NCBI GenBank assembly: GCA_009909005.1 | Contig: JAAAOG010000116.1 | Span: forward strand, 1 to 49,253 | DNA length: 49,253 bases | Direction: 5' to 3' | Source of the DNA: Alphaproteobacteria bacterium | Lineage (GTDB): Bacteria; Pseudomonadota; Alphaproteobacteria; DSM-16000; Inquilinaceae | In this document: positions 36,895 through 46,902 of the stretch, in pieces | How positions within the stretch are numbered: position 1 is the stretch's first letter | How the letters are laid out: every line of letters begins with the position of its first letter | Notes under the pieces: generated by a model | What the model was told of the DNA's origin: nothing | Databases searched by the model: none | Seen by the model: the letters and a program-made list of their open reading frames with translations, nothing else | Position numbers and translations under genes: made by a program

Positions 36895-38178
36895 TTAAGG
36901 TTGGCCGCCCAAGCGCCGGCGCAATTCGGCCAGGCGGGTGCGGTGGCGGTCTATCAGGTCCCGGCGGCCGGTGCGCTCCTGAGCCTCAACGGTCTTTTCC
37001 ATATATGAAGCGGCCTCGCCAAGATCGCCCCTGGCCTCCGCAACCTGAGACAGCCCCAGGAAAGCGATGGCTTTATCGACATCTGTCCGAGAAAGCCCAA
37101 GGACTTTTTGGAAGCAATCCTCGGCCTCTTGCCAGCGCTGTTGCTGACGCAAAAGCGAGCCAAGACTGTTCAACACCTGGGCCTGATGGTGGGTAGCGCG
37201 AATTTCCTCGCCTAGCCTCAAGCTGCGGCGGAGCAGGGCTTCGGCTTCGTCCGGCTGCCGACGCGCCAGAAGGTTGCCGAGGCTGTGCAGCACCTGGGCC
37301 GCACCGTGCCGGTTGCCTGAAGCCTCCTCCAGCTCCAAGCTGCGGCGGAGCAGAACTTCGGCTTCGTCCGGCTTCCGACGGGCCAGCAGATTCCCGAGGC
37401 TATGCAGCACCTGGGCCTGATGATGGGCATCACTGCACTCTTCGCCGATGTCCAGGCTCAGTCGATATAACCGTTCGGCCTCCCGACGGTCATGCCTTCG
37501 CTGCGCGCTCCGACCCAGGAGATGGGCGGCAATAGCAACTTCGTGCCGGCGCTGGCCGCTCTCCACAACCCGGCGCAGATAGGATTCGGCAGCGGCGCGA
37601 TTGCCTTCCCGGTACAGGGTCATGCCGCGCAGGAATGCCGGTTCGATGGCATCGCCGGGCAAAATGCCGGTTTCCTGCTGTTCCTCAGCCAGTCGGCCGA
37701 GCAGCCATTGCTCGCCGGTCAGCTGCGGCCGGTAAGCCCGACTGTAGAGCTGCAGCCCTTCTTCGGGATCCAAAGCGGCGCGGTGATAGGCCTGCCCGAT
37801 TGCCCCGAAAAGATAGGACGGCACAATGTCGCCGGCGCCGGCCGGATCTTCCTCCGCACCAATCTGAAGCAGCGTACGGTGCGCGGCCTGCATCATCTCG
37901 GGGTTCTGATTGAGCTGTTCGACGAGCCAGCGCCGGGCCTCCGGCTCGATATGCCATTCGCTGTTCCGCCCGATGATAAAGCTGGCGTAGTGCAGCGCAT
38001 GAACGAACCGCTCCGCCGGCAAATCGGGAGAGACCACGTCCTGAATCAGCCGGGCGGCAACCTTATCAGTCAGGGACTCCGCCGACGCCAGAGCAATAAG
38101 AGCCTTCTGCGCCGTCTCCGGCACATTATCAAGAAAGAGTCTCAAGGGCTCCGGCGTCATCGTCATCCCTGCATTCAC
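36895..38178 (-). CDS. TPR-repeat protein, third gene of an unknown operon
   Basis: A 427-residue protein with no signal peptide. The N-terminal 200 residues are helical and unlike known families to my reading. From about 200 to 410 there are five or six TPR-like repeats; two adjacent ones are nearly identical (AQVLHSLGNLLARR-x-PDEAE-x-LLRRSL), implying recent internal duplication. The GTG start at 38178 overlaps the upstream stop (GTGA), so translation is coupled; ATGs at 38166 and 38160 are alternatives. TPR arrays act as protein-protein scaffolds, often in bacterial conflict and signalling systems. The function is not known. Confidence 0.75.
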   Translation of the reverse strand: MNAGMTMTPEPLRLFLDNVPETAQKALIALASAESLTDKVAARLIQDVVSPDLPAERFVHALHYASFIIGRNSEWHIEPEARRWLVEQLNQNPEMMQAAHRTLLQIGAEEDPAGAGDIVPSYLFGAIGQAYHRAALDPEEGLQLYSRAYRPQLTGEQWLLGRLAEEQQETGILPGDAIEPAFLRGMTLYREGNRAAAESYLRRVVESGQRRHEVAIAAHLLGRSAQRRHDRREAERLYRLSLDIGEECSDAHHQAQVLHSLGNLLARRKPDEAEVLLRRSLELEEASGNRHGAAQVLHSLGNLLARRQPDEAEALLRRSLRLGEEIRATHHQAQVLNSLGSLLRQQQRWQEAEDCFQKVLGLSRTDVDKAIAFLGLSQVAEARGDLGEAASYMEKTVEAQERTGRRDLIDRHRTRLAELRRRLGGQP

Positions 38179-39011
38179 GGTGTGACAGACTGAGCGATCA
38201 AGGCAGCCAACCGTATATGAACATCCGAGACCTCATAGTTAAGATCCTCCAACAGGTATTGGGCGCGCATGTCAGCACGGGGCTCATCATAGTCGGGTAA
38301 CTCTCTTAATATAATCTCCTTTATATCCCGGTGAGCATGGATGCGATCCTGTCTGTCGTATTTCGGAGGCAAATTCAGGATGCGGTTGGCTGGAGGTCGA
38401 GCCCAATGACGCTGTCTCGTCTCTGCCCTTTCATCGTACACGTCAATAAGAACCAAACCCTGTTGAATAAATGGCAGAAGACCATCCCGCCAAAGGACCG
38501 GCCACAGCCAATCCTTCACACGTGCATCGAAGCGATGCGACTGGACCAAAAACAAACACACCTGCTTATCGGCAAGGACTTCCTCAATTGCCTTTACAAT
38601 GAGTCCGGTCCTTTCGATAACAAAGTTCGAGGAACCATATTGACCCAATCCGACGCCGATATCAAGGTCTATATTCATGTCGCGACCAGCCTCATTATTG
38701 CAGGCTACTTCCGCATTTTTCAAAATTGATTTGACATCGGTGCTGGGCGCCTGCCCCAGACCCAGCCTGTGTTCGAGGTTGGCAATTATATCCTCCGGAT
38801 AATGGGTTCGGGAATCTTGCGAATTTACCCTTAAGGAGAAAGCTCCTTTGCTGTCTAACAATCTCGTTAGGACACCGACAAACTTTTCCGGTGCAGACCT
38901 ATTCTCGTCAACTTCAATTGCTATGACACCGCCCTGTCCATTGAGGAAAGGCTTTAATTCCTCAATTTGAGAGTGCCAATTAATGTGATAATCATAAGTG
39001 TTAGATATCAT
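38175..39011 (-). CDS. Unknown protein sharing the GRD motif, second gene of operon
   Basis: A 278-residue protein. The N-terminus (YHINWHSQIEELKPFLNGQGGVIAIEVDENRSAPEKFVGVLTRLL) has the strand-then-acidic-then-helix look of a degenerate P-loop or inactive STAND-type domain, but no Walker A GxxxxGK[ST] is present. At 108-118 it carries AGRDMNIDLDI preceded by NNE, closely matching the repeats of the membrane protein encoded just upstream. The middle (LADKQVCLFLVQSHRFDARVKDWLWPVLW) resembles a Rossmann-type strand-helix unit. The gene is visibly richer in A+T than its neighbours. The ATG at 39011 lies within the last codons of the upstream gene (11-base overlap). No assured homologue; the STAND comparison is a guess from pattern. 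Confidence 0.6.
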   Translation of the reverse strand: MISNTYDYHINWHSQIEELKPFLNGQGGVIAIEVDENRSAPEKFVGVLTRLLDSKGAFSLRVNSQDSRTHYPEDIIANLEHRLGLGQAPSTDVKSILKNAEVACNNEAGRDMNIDLDIGVGLGQYGSSNFVIERTGLIVKAIEEVLADKQVCLFLVQSHRFDARVKDWLWPVLWRDGLLPFIQQGLVLIDVYDERAETRQRHWARPPANRILNLPPKYDRQDRIHAHRDIKEIILRELPDYDEPRADMRAQYLLEDLNYEVSDVHIRLAALIAQSVTP

Positions 39012-39357
39012 TATTCGACCCGCGTCCCGGATTTCGGGAACTAATGTCCACGTCCATGTCCCGGCCGGCAATATTGCGGCTGCCGATTTCGCCTTCATTG
39101 TTGACGTTGCCTACCGTCCCGCCGACCCTGATTTTCATGTCGCGGCCCGAACGGTTGCGGCTGCCGATCAACACGCGCCCGGTCCCGTTCGCGGTCGCGG
39201 TCAGCAGCCAAGCCAAGGCAAATGCGGCCATTCCGACGATTCCGATCAGCAGCCACCACCAGCCGGTGTCTTCCCACGGGAGGAAAGCCCGCAAAATTAG
39301 GGCTGCCAAAAGGCTTCCCGCCACGCCGGAGAAAACAGAGATCGCCATACTTTTCAT
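39001..39357 (-). CDS. Two-TM protein with GSRN-GRD repeats, first gene of operon
   Basis: A 118-residue membrane protein. Two transmembrane segments (about 4-26 and 33-54, the second led by WWW) are followed by a hydrophilic tail with two clear repeats, IGSRNRSGRDMKI (64-76) and IGSRNIAGRDMDV (91-103), and a fading third (SSRNPGRGSNN). Such short beta-strand repeats with Asn/Gly turns can form a small solenoid that stacks with like repeats in a partner. The next protein in the operon has the same AGRDM motif, so the two may associate at the membrane. It lies 127 bases behind acnA on the same strand. Function unknown. Confidence 0.65.
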   Translation of the reverse strand: MKSMAISVFSGVAGSLLAALILRAFLPWEDTGWWWLLIGIVGMAAFALAWLLTATANGTGRVLIGSRNRSGRDMKIRVGGTVGNVNNEGEIGSRNIAGRDMDVDISSRNPGRGSNNDI

Positions 39358-39445
39358 GGCACGGCCAGCCGGCTGAGGGACGACATTTCTCTCTATCAGT
39401 GCGGGCGGGGCTCGACAAGGAAAAGATGGGCAGAGCGGCCGCCGG

Positions 39446-39471
39446 CCCCCGTTGCCGGGAGCCGGGGTCTC
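39446..39471 (-). terminator. Possible acnA terminator stem
   Basis: CCGGCCCCCG and CGGGAGCCGG pair with one mismatch around TTGC, 13 bases or so after the acnA stop. There is no U-run on the minus strand, so read-through into the 39357 operon is possible. The rest of the gap to 39358 shows no clear promoter. Confidence 0.35.
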
Positions 39472-39484
39472 TCGAAAGATTGGC

Positions 39485-42247
<2,763 letters not shown>

Positions 42248-42452
42248 GGGCGGGTCTCCTTCGCGAATGCGTTAAAGCGGGGCATCGAGGCCGGGTTTTG
42301 TGGCGCGGCGACGCGAGCGGCGGACGAGAAGGAGGCCGCCGACGGCCGCGCAAAATCTTGCTGCAGATTTAAGCCTTCCGGCCCGGCCAATCAAACGCGA
42401 CGGCCCCGCCGGGCCGCCTCGCCGCGCCGGACGAGGGCAATCATGAACGCAC

Positions 42453-42496
42453 TTGACGGTTCCATTGATGTTTCATACAGATATCCTTCTGAAACA
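42453..42496 (+). promoter_or_regulatory. Promoter and operator of the Xre/RES locus
   Basis: TTGACG (42453-42458), a 17-base spacer and TACAGA (42476-42481) form a good sigma-70 promoter. A perfect inverted repeat, TGTTTCA (42469-42475) and TGAAACA (42490-42496), flanks the -10 element, well placed for repression by the Xre antitoxin. The repressor link is inference. Confidence 0.65.
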
Positions 42497-42545
42497 CTTC
42501 TGTGCCTTGTCGGCCATGCGGCCCGCGACAGAGAAATTGGCAACC

Positions 42546-42887
42546 ATGATGCGAGGTGCGATACCGCGATTCATAGGAGCGCTCGAAGAAGCCGGGGGCC
42601 TGCGGGGAACGGACATTGCAAATCTTACCGATGTTTCCAAAGCCACAGTTTCACGCTGGCGCAGCGGCACAAGCAAGCCACAACCGCGCAATGAATTGAT
42701 TCTATCCGATCTGTACTACATCGTCAGCCGGCTGCAGGAGTATTATAGTTCTGCAGAAATTCGGACCTGGCTATACGCCCGCCATCCGCAGTTGAATGGC
42801 GAGCGGGCCATAGACCTGATCCATCAGGGAAAATCGATAGAAATCCTTCGCGTCTTGGACCGGCTTGACGCAGACGTGTACCTTTGA
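42546..42887 (+). CDS. Xre-type antitoxin of a RES/Xre pair
   Basis: A 113-residue antitoxin. The helix-turn-helix lies near the N-terminus (LRGTDIANLTDVSKATVSRWRSG), with the MbcA/ParS/Xre toxin-binding domain after it (LILSDLYYIVSRLQEYYSSAEIRTWLYARHPQLNGERAIDLI, ending ILRVLDRLDADVYL). Starts at 42516 and the tandem ATGs at 42546/42549 are possible; 42546 has GAGAA upstream. The toxin gene follows after three bases. Antitoxins of this family bind DNA through the HTH and cap the toxin's NAD site with the C-terminal domain. Confidence 0.88.
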   Translation: MMRGAIPRFIGALEEAGGLRGTDIANLTDVSKATVSRWRSGTSKPQPRNELILSDLYYIVSRLQEYYSSAEIRTWLYARHPQLNGERAIDLIHQGKSIEILRVLDRLDADVYL

Positions 42888-42890
42888 CAA

Positions 42891-43472
42891 ATGAAGAGCG
42901 GTCCACGTGATGTCCGGCTTATTGATTCGCTGGAGGCGATACAGCCGGTTCCCGTTTCGGCTCTGGTCTGGCGCGTCGTCCGGGACGGCCGAGATCCCTG
43001 CCAATGCCGGGCAACGGGAGGGCGCTGGGATGACGGCACATTCGATGTCCTTTACACATCCCGGGACCGGGACGGCGCCATTGCCGAAATCCTGTTTCAC
43101 CTGAAGCGCGGGCAACCGGTCATTCCTTCCCAGGTGCGCTACCGGCTTTATGAACTTCACCTTGAGCTGAATGCCGTTCTCGACCTTTCCGCGCCGGGCG
43201 CCCTCGAGACCCTGGGTGTCCAGATGAGCAGATTCGGGCAACTGGCTTTCGAGGAACGGGAGGCCGAGTATCCGCGGAGCCAGGATATCGCCGAGGTTGC
43301 CCATTTCCTGGAATTCACCGGTATAATTGTTCCATCCGCCCGATGGACTTGTGAGAATATTGTCGTCTTTTGCGGGCGCGTGCCTCCGGACGCCATCGAA
43401 GCCGTGAAGGATCACGGACTTATTGATTTTCCCGTGTGGGAGGCCGGACAGCCCCGGGAGAGGCGCCCTTGA
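42891..43472 (+). CDS. RES-domain toxin
   Basis: A 193-residue RES-family toxin; characterised members degrade NAD+ and stall growth. The RES core runs from about 25 to 175: VWRVVRDGRDPCQCRATGGRWDDGTFDVLYTSRDRDGAIAEILFHLKRG contains the conserved Arg, Tyr-x-Ser and Glu positions. The ending has SARWTCENIVVFC in the place of the family's late Ser/Asn block. The first 20 residues (MKSGPRDVRLIDSLEAI) are ahead of the domain. Together with the Xre gene it forms a type II module next to acnA. Confidence 0.88.
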   Translation: MKSGPRDVRLIDSLEAIQPVPVSALVWRVVRDGRDPCQCRATGGRWDDGTFDVLYTSRDRDGAIAEILFHLKRGQPVIPSQVRYRLYELHLELNAVLDLSAPGALETLGVQMSRFGQLAFEEREAEYPRSQDIAEVAHFLEFTGIIVPSARWTCENIVVFCGRVPPDAIEAVKDHGLIDFPVWEAGQPRERRP

Positions 43473-43505
43473 GCACCGAAGCATGAGCCGGCCGGCTCGC
43501 TCATA

Positions 43506-43532
43506 CAAGCCATGCTTTTTTTGCATGGCTTG
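43506..43532. terminator. Hairpin with T7 loop after the RES toxin
   Basis: A perfect ten-base inverted repeat (CAAGCCATGC / GCATGGCTTG) encloses seven T residues, 33 bases after the toxin stop. It is a strong RNA hairpin, but no U-run follows the stem, so termination is possible rather than certain. Confidence 0.45.
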
Positions 43533-43634
43533 ACGCCGCAGCCATTCCAAAATCGCCGTTGAGTTTTTCGGGGTTTTGCCGGCTTGTATTTGAACGGCGC
43601 AAATGGCGCCGGCTTTCTTCAGGAGAAGAAGAAA

Positions 43635-43742
43635 ATGGAGGAAACCAATTACAGGAAATTTTACATCGGCTCCAGTGTCGTGCTGGGCCTCGTGCTGGTG
43701 GGATTGATCGTCAAGGTCGTGCTGGACATCATGCCGGGCTGA
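43635..43742 (+). CDS. 35-residue single-transmembrane small protein
   Basis: The ORF begins MEETNYRKFYIG, continues into a hydrophobic segment of about 20 residues (SSVVLGLVLVGLIVKVVLDI) and ends MPG. AGGAGAAGAAGAAA precedes the ATG with AGGAG at nine bases, an ordinary Shine-Dalgarno, and an intrinsic terminator lies 64 bases after the stop. This looks like a true small membrane protein gene with its own transcript. Family and function unrecognised; small single-TM proteins often modulate a larger membrane complex. Confidence 0.6.
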   Translation: MEETNYRKFYIGSSVVLGLVLVGLIVKVVLDIMPG

Positions 43743-43806
43743 ACGGCGGCCTGGAATGCGTTTCATTCGAAAGAGCCCGAGAAGAAAATGCGATGACACG
43801 CTGCAG

Positions 43807-43834
43807 CCGCCGGAGCCCGCTTCGGCGGTTTTCT
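43807..43834 (+). terminator. Intrinsic terminator
   Basis: CCGCCG and CGGCGG form a stem around a ten-base loop, followed by TTTTCTT. It closes the small-protein transcript. The remaining sequence up to 44086 contains no convincing gene; a 77-codon frame from 43857 lacks features and a Shine-Dalgarno. Confidence 0.7.
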
Positions 43835-44086
43835 TGTTGGCCGGGGGTCGTCTGCAATGGCTGAAAACGGCAGAATGCCGTGCAACACCATAGCCGCCGA
43901 TGGGTTAACTCGGATGGCGGCTGCCAGGGCACGGGCACTGGCACGGACCGTCCCACTTTCAGAACTGGAGTCCCATCATGGCTGCTTTGCCAAGCCGTCG
44001 CGCGACCGACGGTTCATTGCCTCCCCTCGCGCCTTGTTGGTAGAGTCCGGGATGTTCGCTTTCCCTTTGCCGACCAGGGTCCCGGC

Positions 44087-45226
44087 ATGACATCCGGCTC
44101 CGATTCCGATGATCGCCAGGGCATCCAGGACCGGCTCGATGCCAGCGAGTCGCGCGCCCGCGAACATCTGGCAGAGCTCGAGGCGATCTACCGCACCGCA
44201 CCGGTGGGCCTGTGCGTCATCGACCGGGATTTCCGCTTCCTCCGCATCAATGAGCGGCTGGCGGAGATCAACGGCCCCACCGCAGAGGAGCATATCGGCC
44301 GGCCCCTCCGCGACATGGTCCCCGGTCTGGCCGCGCAGGCGGAAAGCCTGCTGCGCCAGGCCTTCGAGACCGGCCTGCCGGTCGAGAATGTCGAGATCGA
44401 AGGCGAGACGCCGGCGCAGCCCGGTATCCGGCGGGTCTGGCGGGAGAACTGGATCCCCCTTCGCGATGCCGAGACAGGCCGGGTTTTCGCCGTCAATGTC
44501 GTCGCCGAGGAAATCACTGAGGAAAAGCGTGCCCAGCAGCGCCTGACCGAGAGCGAGTCCCGGGCCCGCGACCTGGCCGAACAGCGCGAGGTGCTGCTGC
44601 ACGAGCTGAACCACCGCGTCAAGAACTCGCTGGCCCTGGTCTCCTCCATGCTGGCGCTGCAACGCCGCCGTTGCTCCGGCGAGGCGGAAATCGCCCTGGC
44701 CGACGCCCAGCGGCGTATCCTGGCAATCGCCGCGGTGCACGAAAGCCTTTATGACGGCGTCTTGACCGATGGAATCGACCTGCTGCCCTTCACCGAAAAG
44801 CTGATCGGCCAGGCGCGGTTGCTGCGGCCCGAGATCGGCACCCGCTTCGAACCGCAGGGAGCGGTCGACCTGCCGTCCAACAAGGCCGTCTCCTTCGGCC
44901 TGCTGCTCAACGAGTTGCTGACGAACGCACTGAAGCACGCCTTTCCGAACGGCGGGACCGGCGAGGTGCGGGTCGTCCTGGGACCGCAGGATGCGCACAC
45001 GCTGATCCTGTCGATCGAGGACAATGGCGCCGGTTTGCCGGAGGACTGGTCGCTCGACGGGCCCGGCGGGCTGGGCACGCGGCTGATCAAGGGCCTGGCC
45101 GACCAGATCGACGCGGAGATCGCCATTCATTCGGTGCCGGGCGGCGGCACCCGTTTCGATGTCGTTGTGCCGCGGCGCTCGCGCACCCGCGCCTCAGCCG
45201 CCGCGGTCGAGAAGCCGGGCCACTAG
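44087..45226 (+). CDS. PAS-domain sensor histidine kinase (HisKA_2 type)
   Basis: A soluble 379-residue kinase. A short coiled coil leads into one PAS/PAC domain (about 25-150; IYRTAPVGLCVIDRDFRFLRINERLAEING, FAVNVVAEEITEEKRAQQRL). The dimerisation helix is of the HisKA_2 class with phospho-acceptor His176 in HELNHRVKNSLALVSSML. The ATPase domain has the N-box NELLTNALKHAFPNGGTG and G-box-like DNGAGLPEDW and GLGTRLIKGLADQIDAEI. No transmembrane segment, so the signal is cytoplasmic. The response-regulator gene on the opposite strand ends inside its 3' end (33-base overlap); they are likely partners. The start at 44087 (MTSGSDSDD) is weakly supported by AGGGT. Confidence 0.88.
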   Translation: MTSGSDSDDRQGIQDRLDASESRAREHLAELEAIYRTAPVGLCVIDRDFRFLRINERLAEINGPTAEEHIGRPLRDMVPGLAAQAESLLRQAFETGLPVENVEIEGETPAQPGIRRVWRENWIPLRDAETGRVFAVNVVAEEITEEKRAQQRLTESESRARDLAEQREVLLHELNHRVKNSLALVSSMLALQRRRCSGEAEIALADAQRRILAIAAVHESLYDGVLTDGIDLLPFTEKLIGQARLLRPEIGTRFEPQGAVDLPSNKAVSFGLLLNELLTNALKHAFPNGGTGEVRVVLGPQDAHTLILSIEDNGAGLPEDWSLDGPGGLGTRLIKGLADQIDAEIAIHSVPGGGTRFDVVVPRRSRTRASAAAVEKPGH

Positions 45227-45553
45227 GCCGCCCAGATCCTCCGGATCATAGGGCTTGCGCAGGCTGGCGGCCCGCTTGTGGCGTTCCGGCGCGAGAACCG
45301 CATTGTCGTTCGCCGAAATGAAGGCGTAGGGAATGTCCCGGTCGAAGAGCTGGTCGGCAACCGGGTAGATCAACTGTCCATCAATGTTGATATCCAACAG
45401 AGCGACATCGATCGCCTCGCGGCCGGCGGCCGCAACCGCCGCCTCCAGCCGCCGGAAGGGGCCGACGATCTCATAGCCCCGGCTCGCCAGCGTATGGGCG
45501 ATCAGCTCGGCCTGCAGAAATTCGTCCTCGACGATGAGAATGCGAATCGTCAT
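45194..45553 (-). CDS. Single-domain response regulator
   Basis: A 119-residue receiver domain with no output domain. Acidic pocket ILIVEDE (8-11), phosphorylation site Asp54 in ALLDINIDG, and the conserved Lys100 in LRKPYD are all present. Stand-alone receivers of this kind often relay phosphate or act as sinks in HisKA_2/HWE kinase networks. The ATG at 45553 is chosen over the GC-rich extension to 45637. It is convergent with the kinase gene. Confidence 0.9.
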   Translation of the reverse strand: MTIRILIVEDEFLQAELIAHTLASRGYEIVGPFRRLEAAVAAAGREAIDVALLDINIDGQLIYPVADQLFDRDIPYAFISANDNAVLAPERHKRAASLRKPYDPEDLGGLVARLLDRGG

Positions 45554-45646
45554 GGAACACGCTCGATCATGGGCAGAAGTGAAGTCCGGAGACGGGTGGG
45601 AGGGCTGCGCCCCGTGCGGCGGGCGAGCCGGAAGCACCCTCTCGGT

Positions 45647-45666
45647 GGTTCTCTAACATGAGAACC
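45647..45666. promoter_or_regulatory. Perfect inverted repeat upstream of the response regulator
   Basis: GGTTCTC (45647-45653) and GAGAACC (45660-45666) with a six-base spacer, 94 bases before the regulator start. It could be an operator or a small hairpin. The 552-base region 45554-46105 otherwise holds only the sigma-54 promoter; no gene is evident. Confidence 0.4.
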
Positions 45667-46029
45667 GCTTTTGGGGCAAAATGGCGTCTCAACCCTTGCG
45701 ACAATCAGCGATGGCCGCGGCGCTCCTGCATCCATCGGAACATCAAGGTCCGCAGGGATCCGTGTCCTGCGGGCCTCGCCGTTCTCCCCCGGCCGGCGGC
45801 CGTGGCGACGAGGCTTGCAAGAGGTCCGCGAACCGATGGGCGGTGGAGTCGGTTGGCTTTACACCCCCGGCATCTCCCGAAAATTAAAAGGACTCAACGC
45901 ATTGACCCGTGAAACGCGGATCGCAGCGGGCAGCCGGGATCGCGAGAATGTCGGTAAAACTTACTTAATATCCAACACAAAGGCGATCGGCCGGCCAAAA
46001 ACCCCGAGGAATCCGGAACTTCCTATCTT

Positions 46030-46045
46030 TGGCATAAGCCTTGCT
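46030..46045 (+). promoter_or_regulatory. Sigma-54 (RpoN) promoter of the PEP-CTERM gene
   Basis: TTGGCAT, a five-base spacer and TTGCT put GG (46031-46032) and GC (46043-46044) 12 bases apart, the exact -24/-12 spacing of RpoN promoters. The expected transcript start is near 46055, about 50 bases before the ORF. PEP-CTERM genes are known to be driven by RpoN with the PrsK/PrsR two-component pair. Confidence 0.75.
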
Positions 46046-46105
46046 AACCGGGAAAGCCGTGATGGGTATCCGAACGGCAAACAGGCAAGGCTGGGGGAAT
46101 CGAAG

Positions 46106-46837
46106 ATGCTGAAGAAAAGACAAGCGCGGCTGCTCGGAACCGTGGCCGCGATCGCGATCGCCGGTGGGATCGCGCTCATGGCAGCGCCGTCCGTCGCGGC
46201 ACCGATTGAGGCGAACAGGACCTATTCGCTGCTCAACCACCGGGACGGGTCGGGACAGCCGCCGCTTTATGGTCTGCGTCTGGACGGGCTGTTCAGCGGG
46301 GACAGCAATGAGGTCGTCACTTTCGATTTCGACGAAAACCAGGTGTCGGACGTCGGTCTCAGCTGGGACGGCAGCAATCAGGTCACGATTTCAGGAACCA
46401 TCTTCGGGGGCATCGATACTGGTACGGGCTATGATTCCAACAAAAGTGGCGCGTGGGACCTGAATTTTACCTATACGGATGTGAATGACGAAGGTGACTA
46501 TCTGGTCGACCGTCAAGAAACCGGAACAGGTACGCTGACATCGCAGAATGGTCTCGGGGACTTTTATCTCTTCGCCGAATCCAACGGCCATTTCGCTTTC
46601 AAGGTTGGCAGCAACGATCGCTGCGGCGGCTGTCTGGCCGGCTGGGGCTGGCTCAACCACAATGATGAGAATGTCAACGCCGATCACATCTACTATTCGG
46701 ATTTTCTGTTTGAAATCGACACCACGGTAACCCCCTCGTCCGAAGCGCCGGAACCGGCGACCCTGGCGCTGCTGGCAACCGGCCTCTTTGGTCTCGGCTT
46801 TGCCGCCCGCAACCGCCGCGCCGGCATCCGCACCTGA
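46106..46837 (+). CDS. PEP-CTERM sorting-domain protein
   Basis: A 243-residue exported protein. Signal peptide: basic MLKKRQARLL, hydrophobic core, cleavage near AAPSVAAP (about residue 33). The mature part is Asp/Asn/Gly-rich with no recognised catalytic domain. It has GGCLAGWGWLNHNDENVNADHIYYSDFLFEID, including a close Cys pair. The C-terminus is a textbook PEP-CTERM signal: APEPATLALLATGLFGLGF, a hydrophobic helix, then AARNRRAG. Exosortase (EpsH/XrtA-like) would cut and release or anchor it, typically in exopolysaccharide/biofilm matrix. No exosortase gene is in the window. GGGGGA ten bases before ATG 46106 supports the start. Confidence 0.9.
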   Translation: MLKKRQARLLGTVAAIAIAGGIALMAAPSVAAPIEANRTYSLLNHRDGSGQPPLYGLRLDGLFSGDSNEVVTFDFDENQVSDVGLSWDGSNQVTISGTIFGGIDTGTGYDSNKSGAWDLNFTYTDVNDEGDYLVDRQETGTGTLTSQNGLGDFYLFAESNGHFAFKVGSNDRCGGCLAGWGWLNHNDENVNADHIYYSDFLFEIDTTVTPSSEAPEPATLALLATGLFGLGFAARNRRAGIRT

Positions 46838-46846
46838 AGGCAACGG

Positions 46847-46877
46847 GCCGGCGGTCTCCGGGGGGAGGACCGCCGGC
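46847..46877. terminator. Stem-loop between convergent genes
   Basis: GCCGGCGGTC (46847-46856) and GACCGCCGGC (46868-46877) form a perfect ten-base stem with an 11-base loop between the ends of the PEP-CTERM and CBS genes. There is no U-run on either strand. It probably terminates or protects both transcripts. Confidence 0.55.
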
Positions 46878-46902
46878 ACCACCGCCGGCCGGAAAGCCTG
46901 GC

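Noticed and set aside
39354-39386. Ten-codon leader ORF overlapping the start of the 118-residue protein
   Set aside because: Weak AGAGAGAA site only and no attenuator structure; could be chance.
43857-44090. 77-codon ORF before the histidine kinase
   Set aside because: No Shine-Dalgarno, no recognisable composition or domain.
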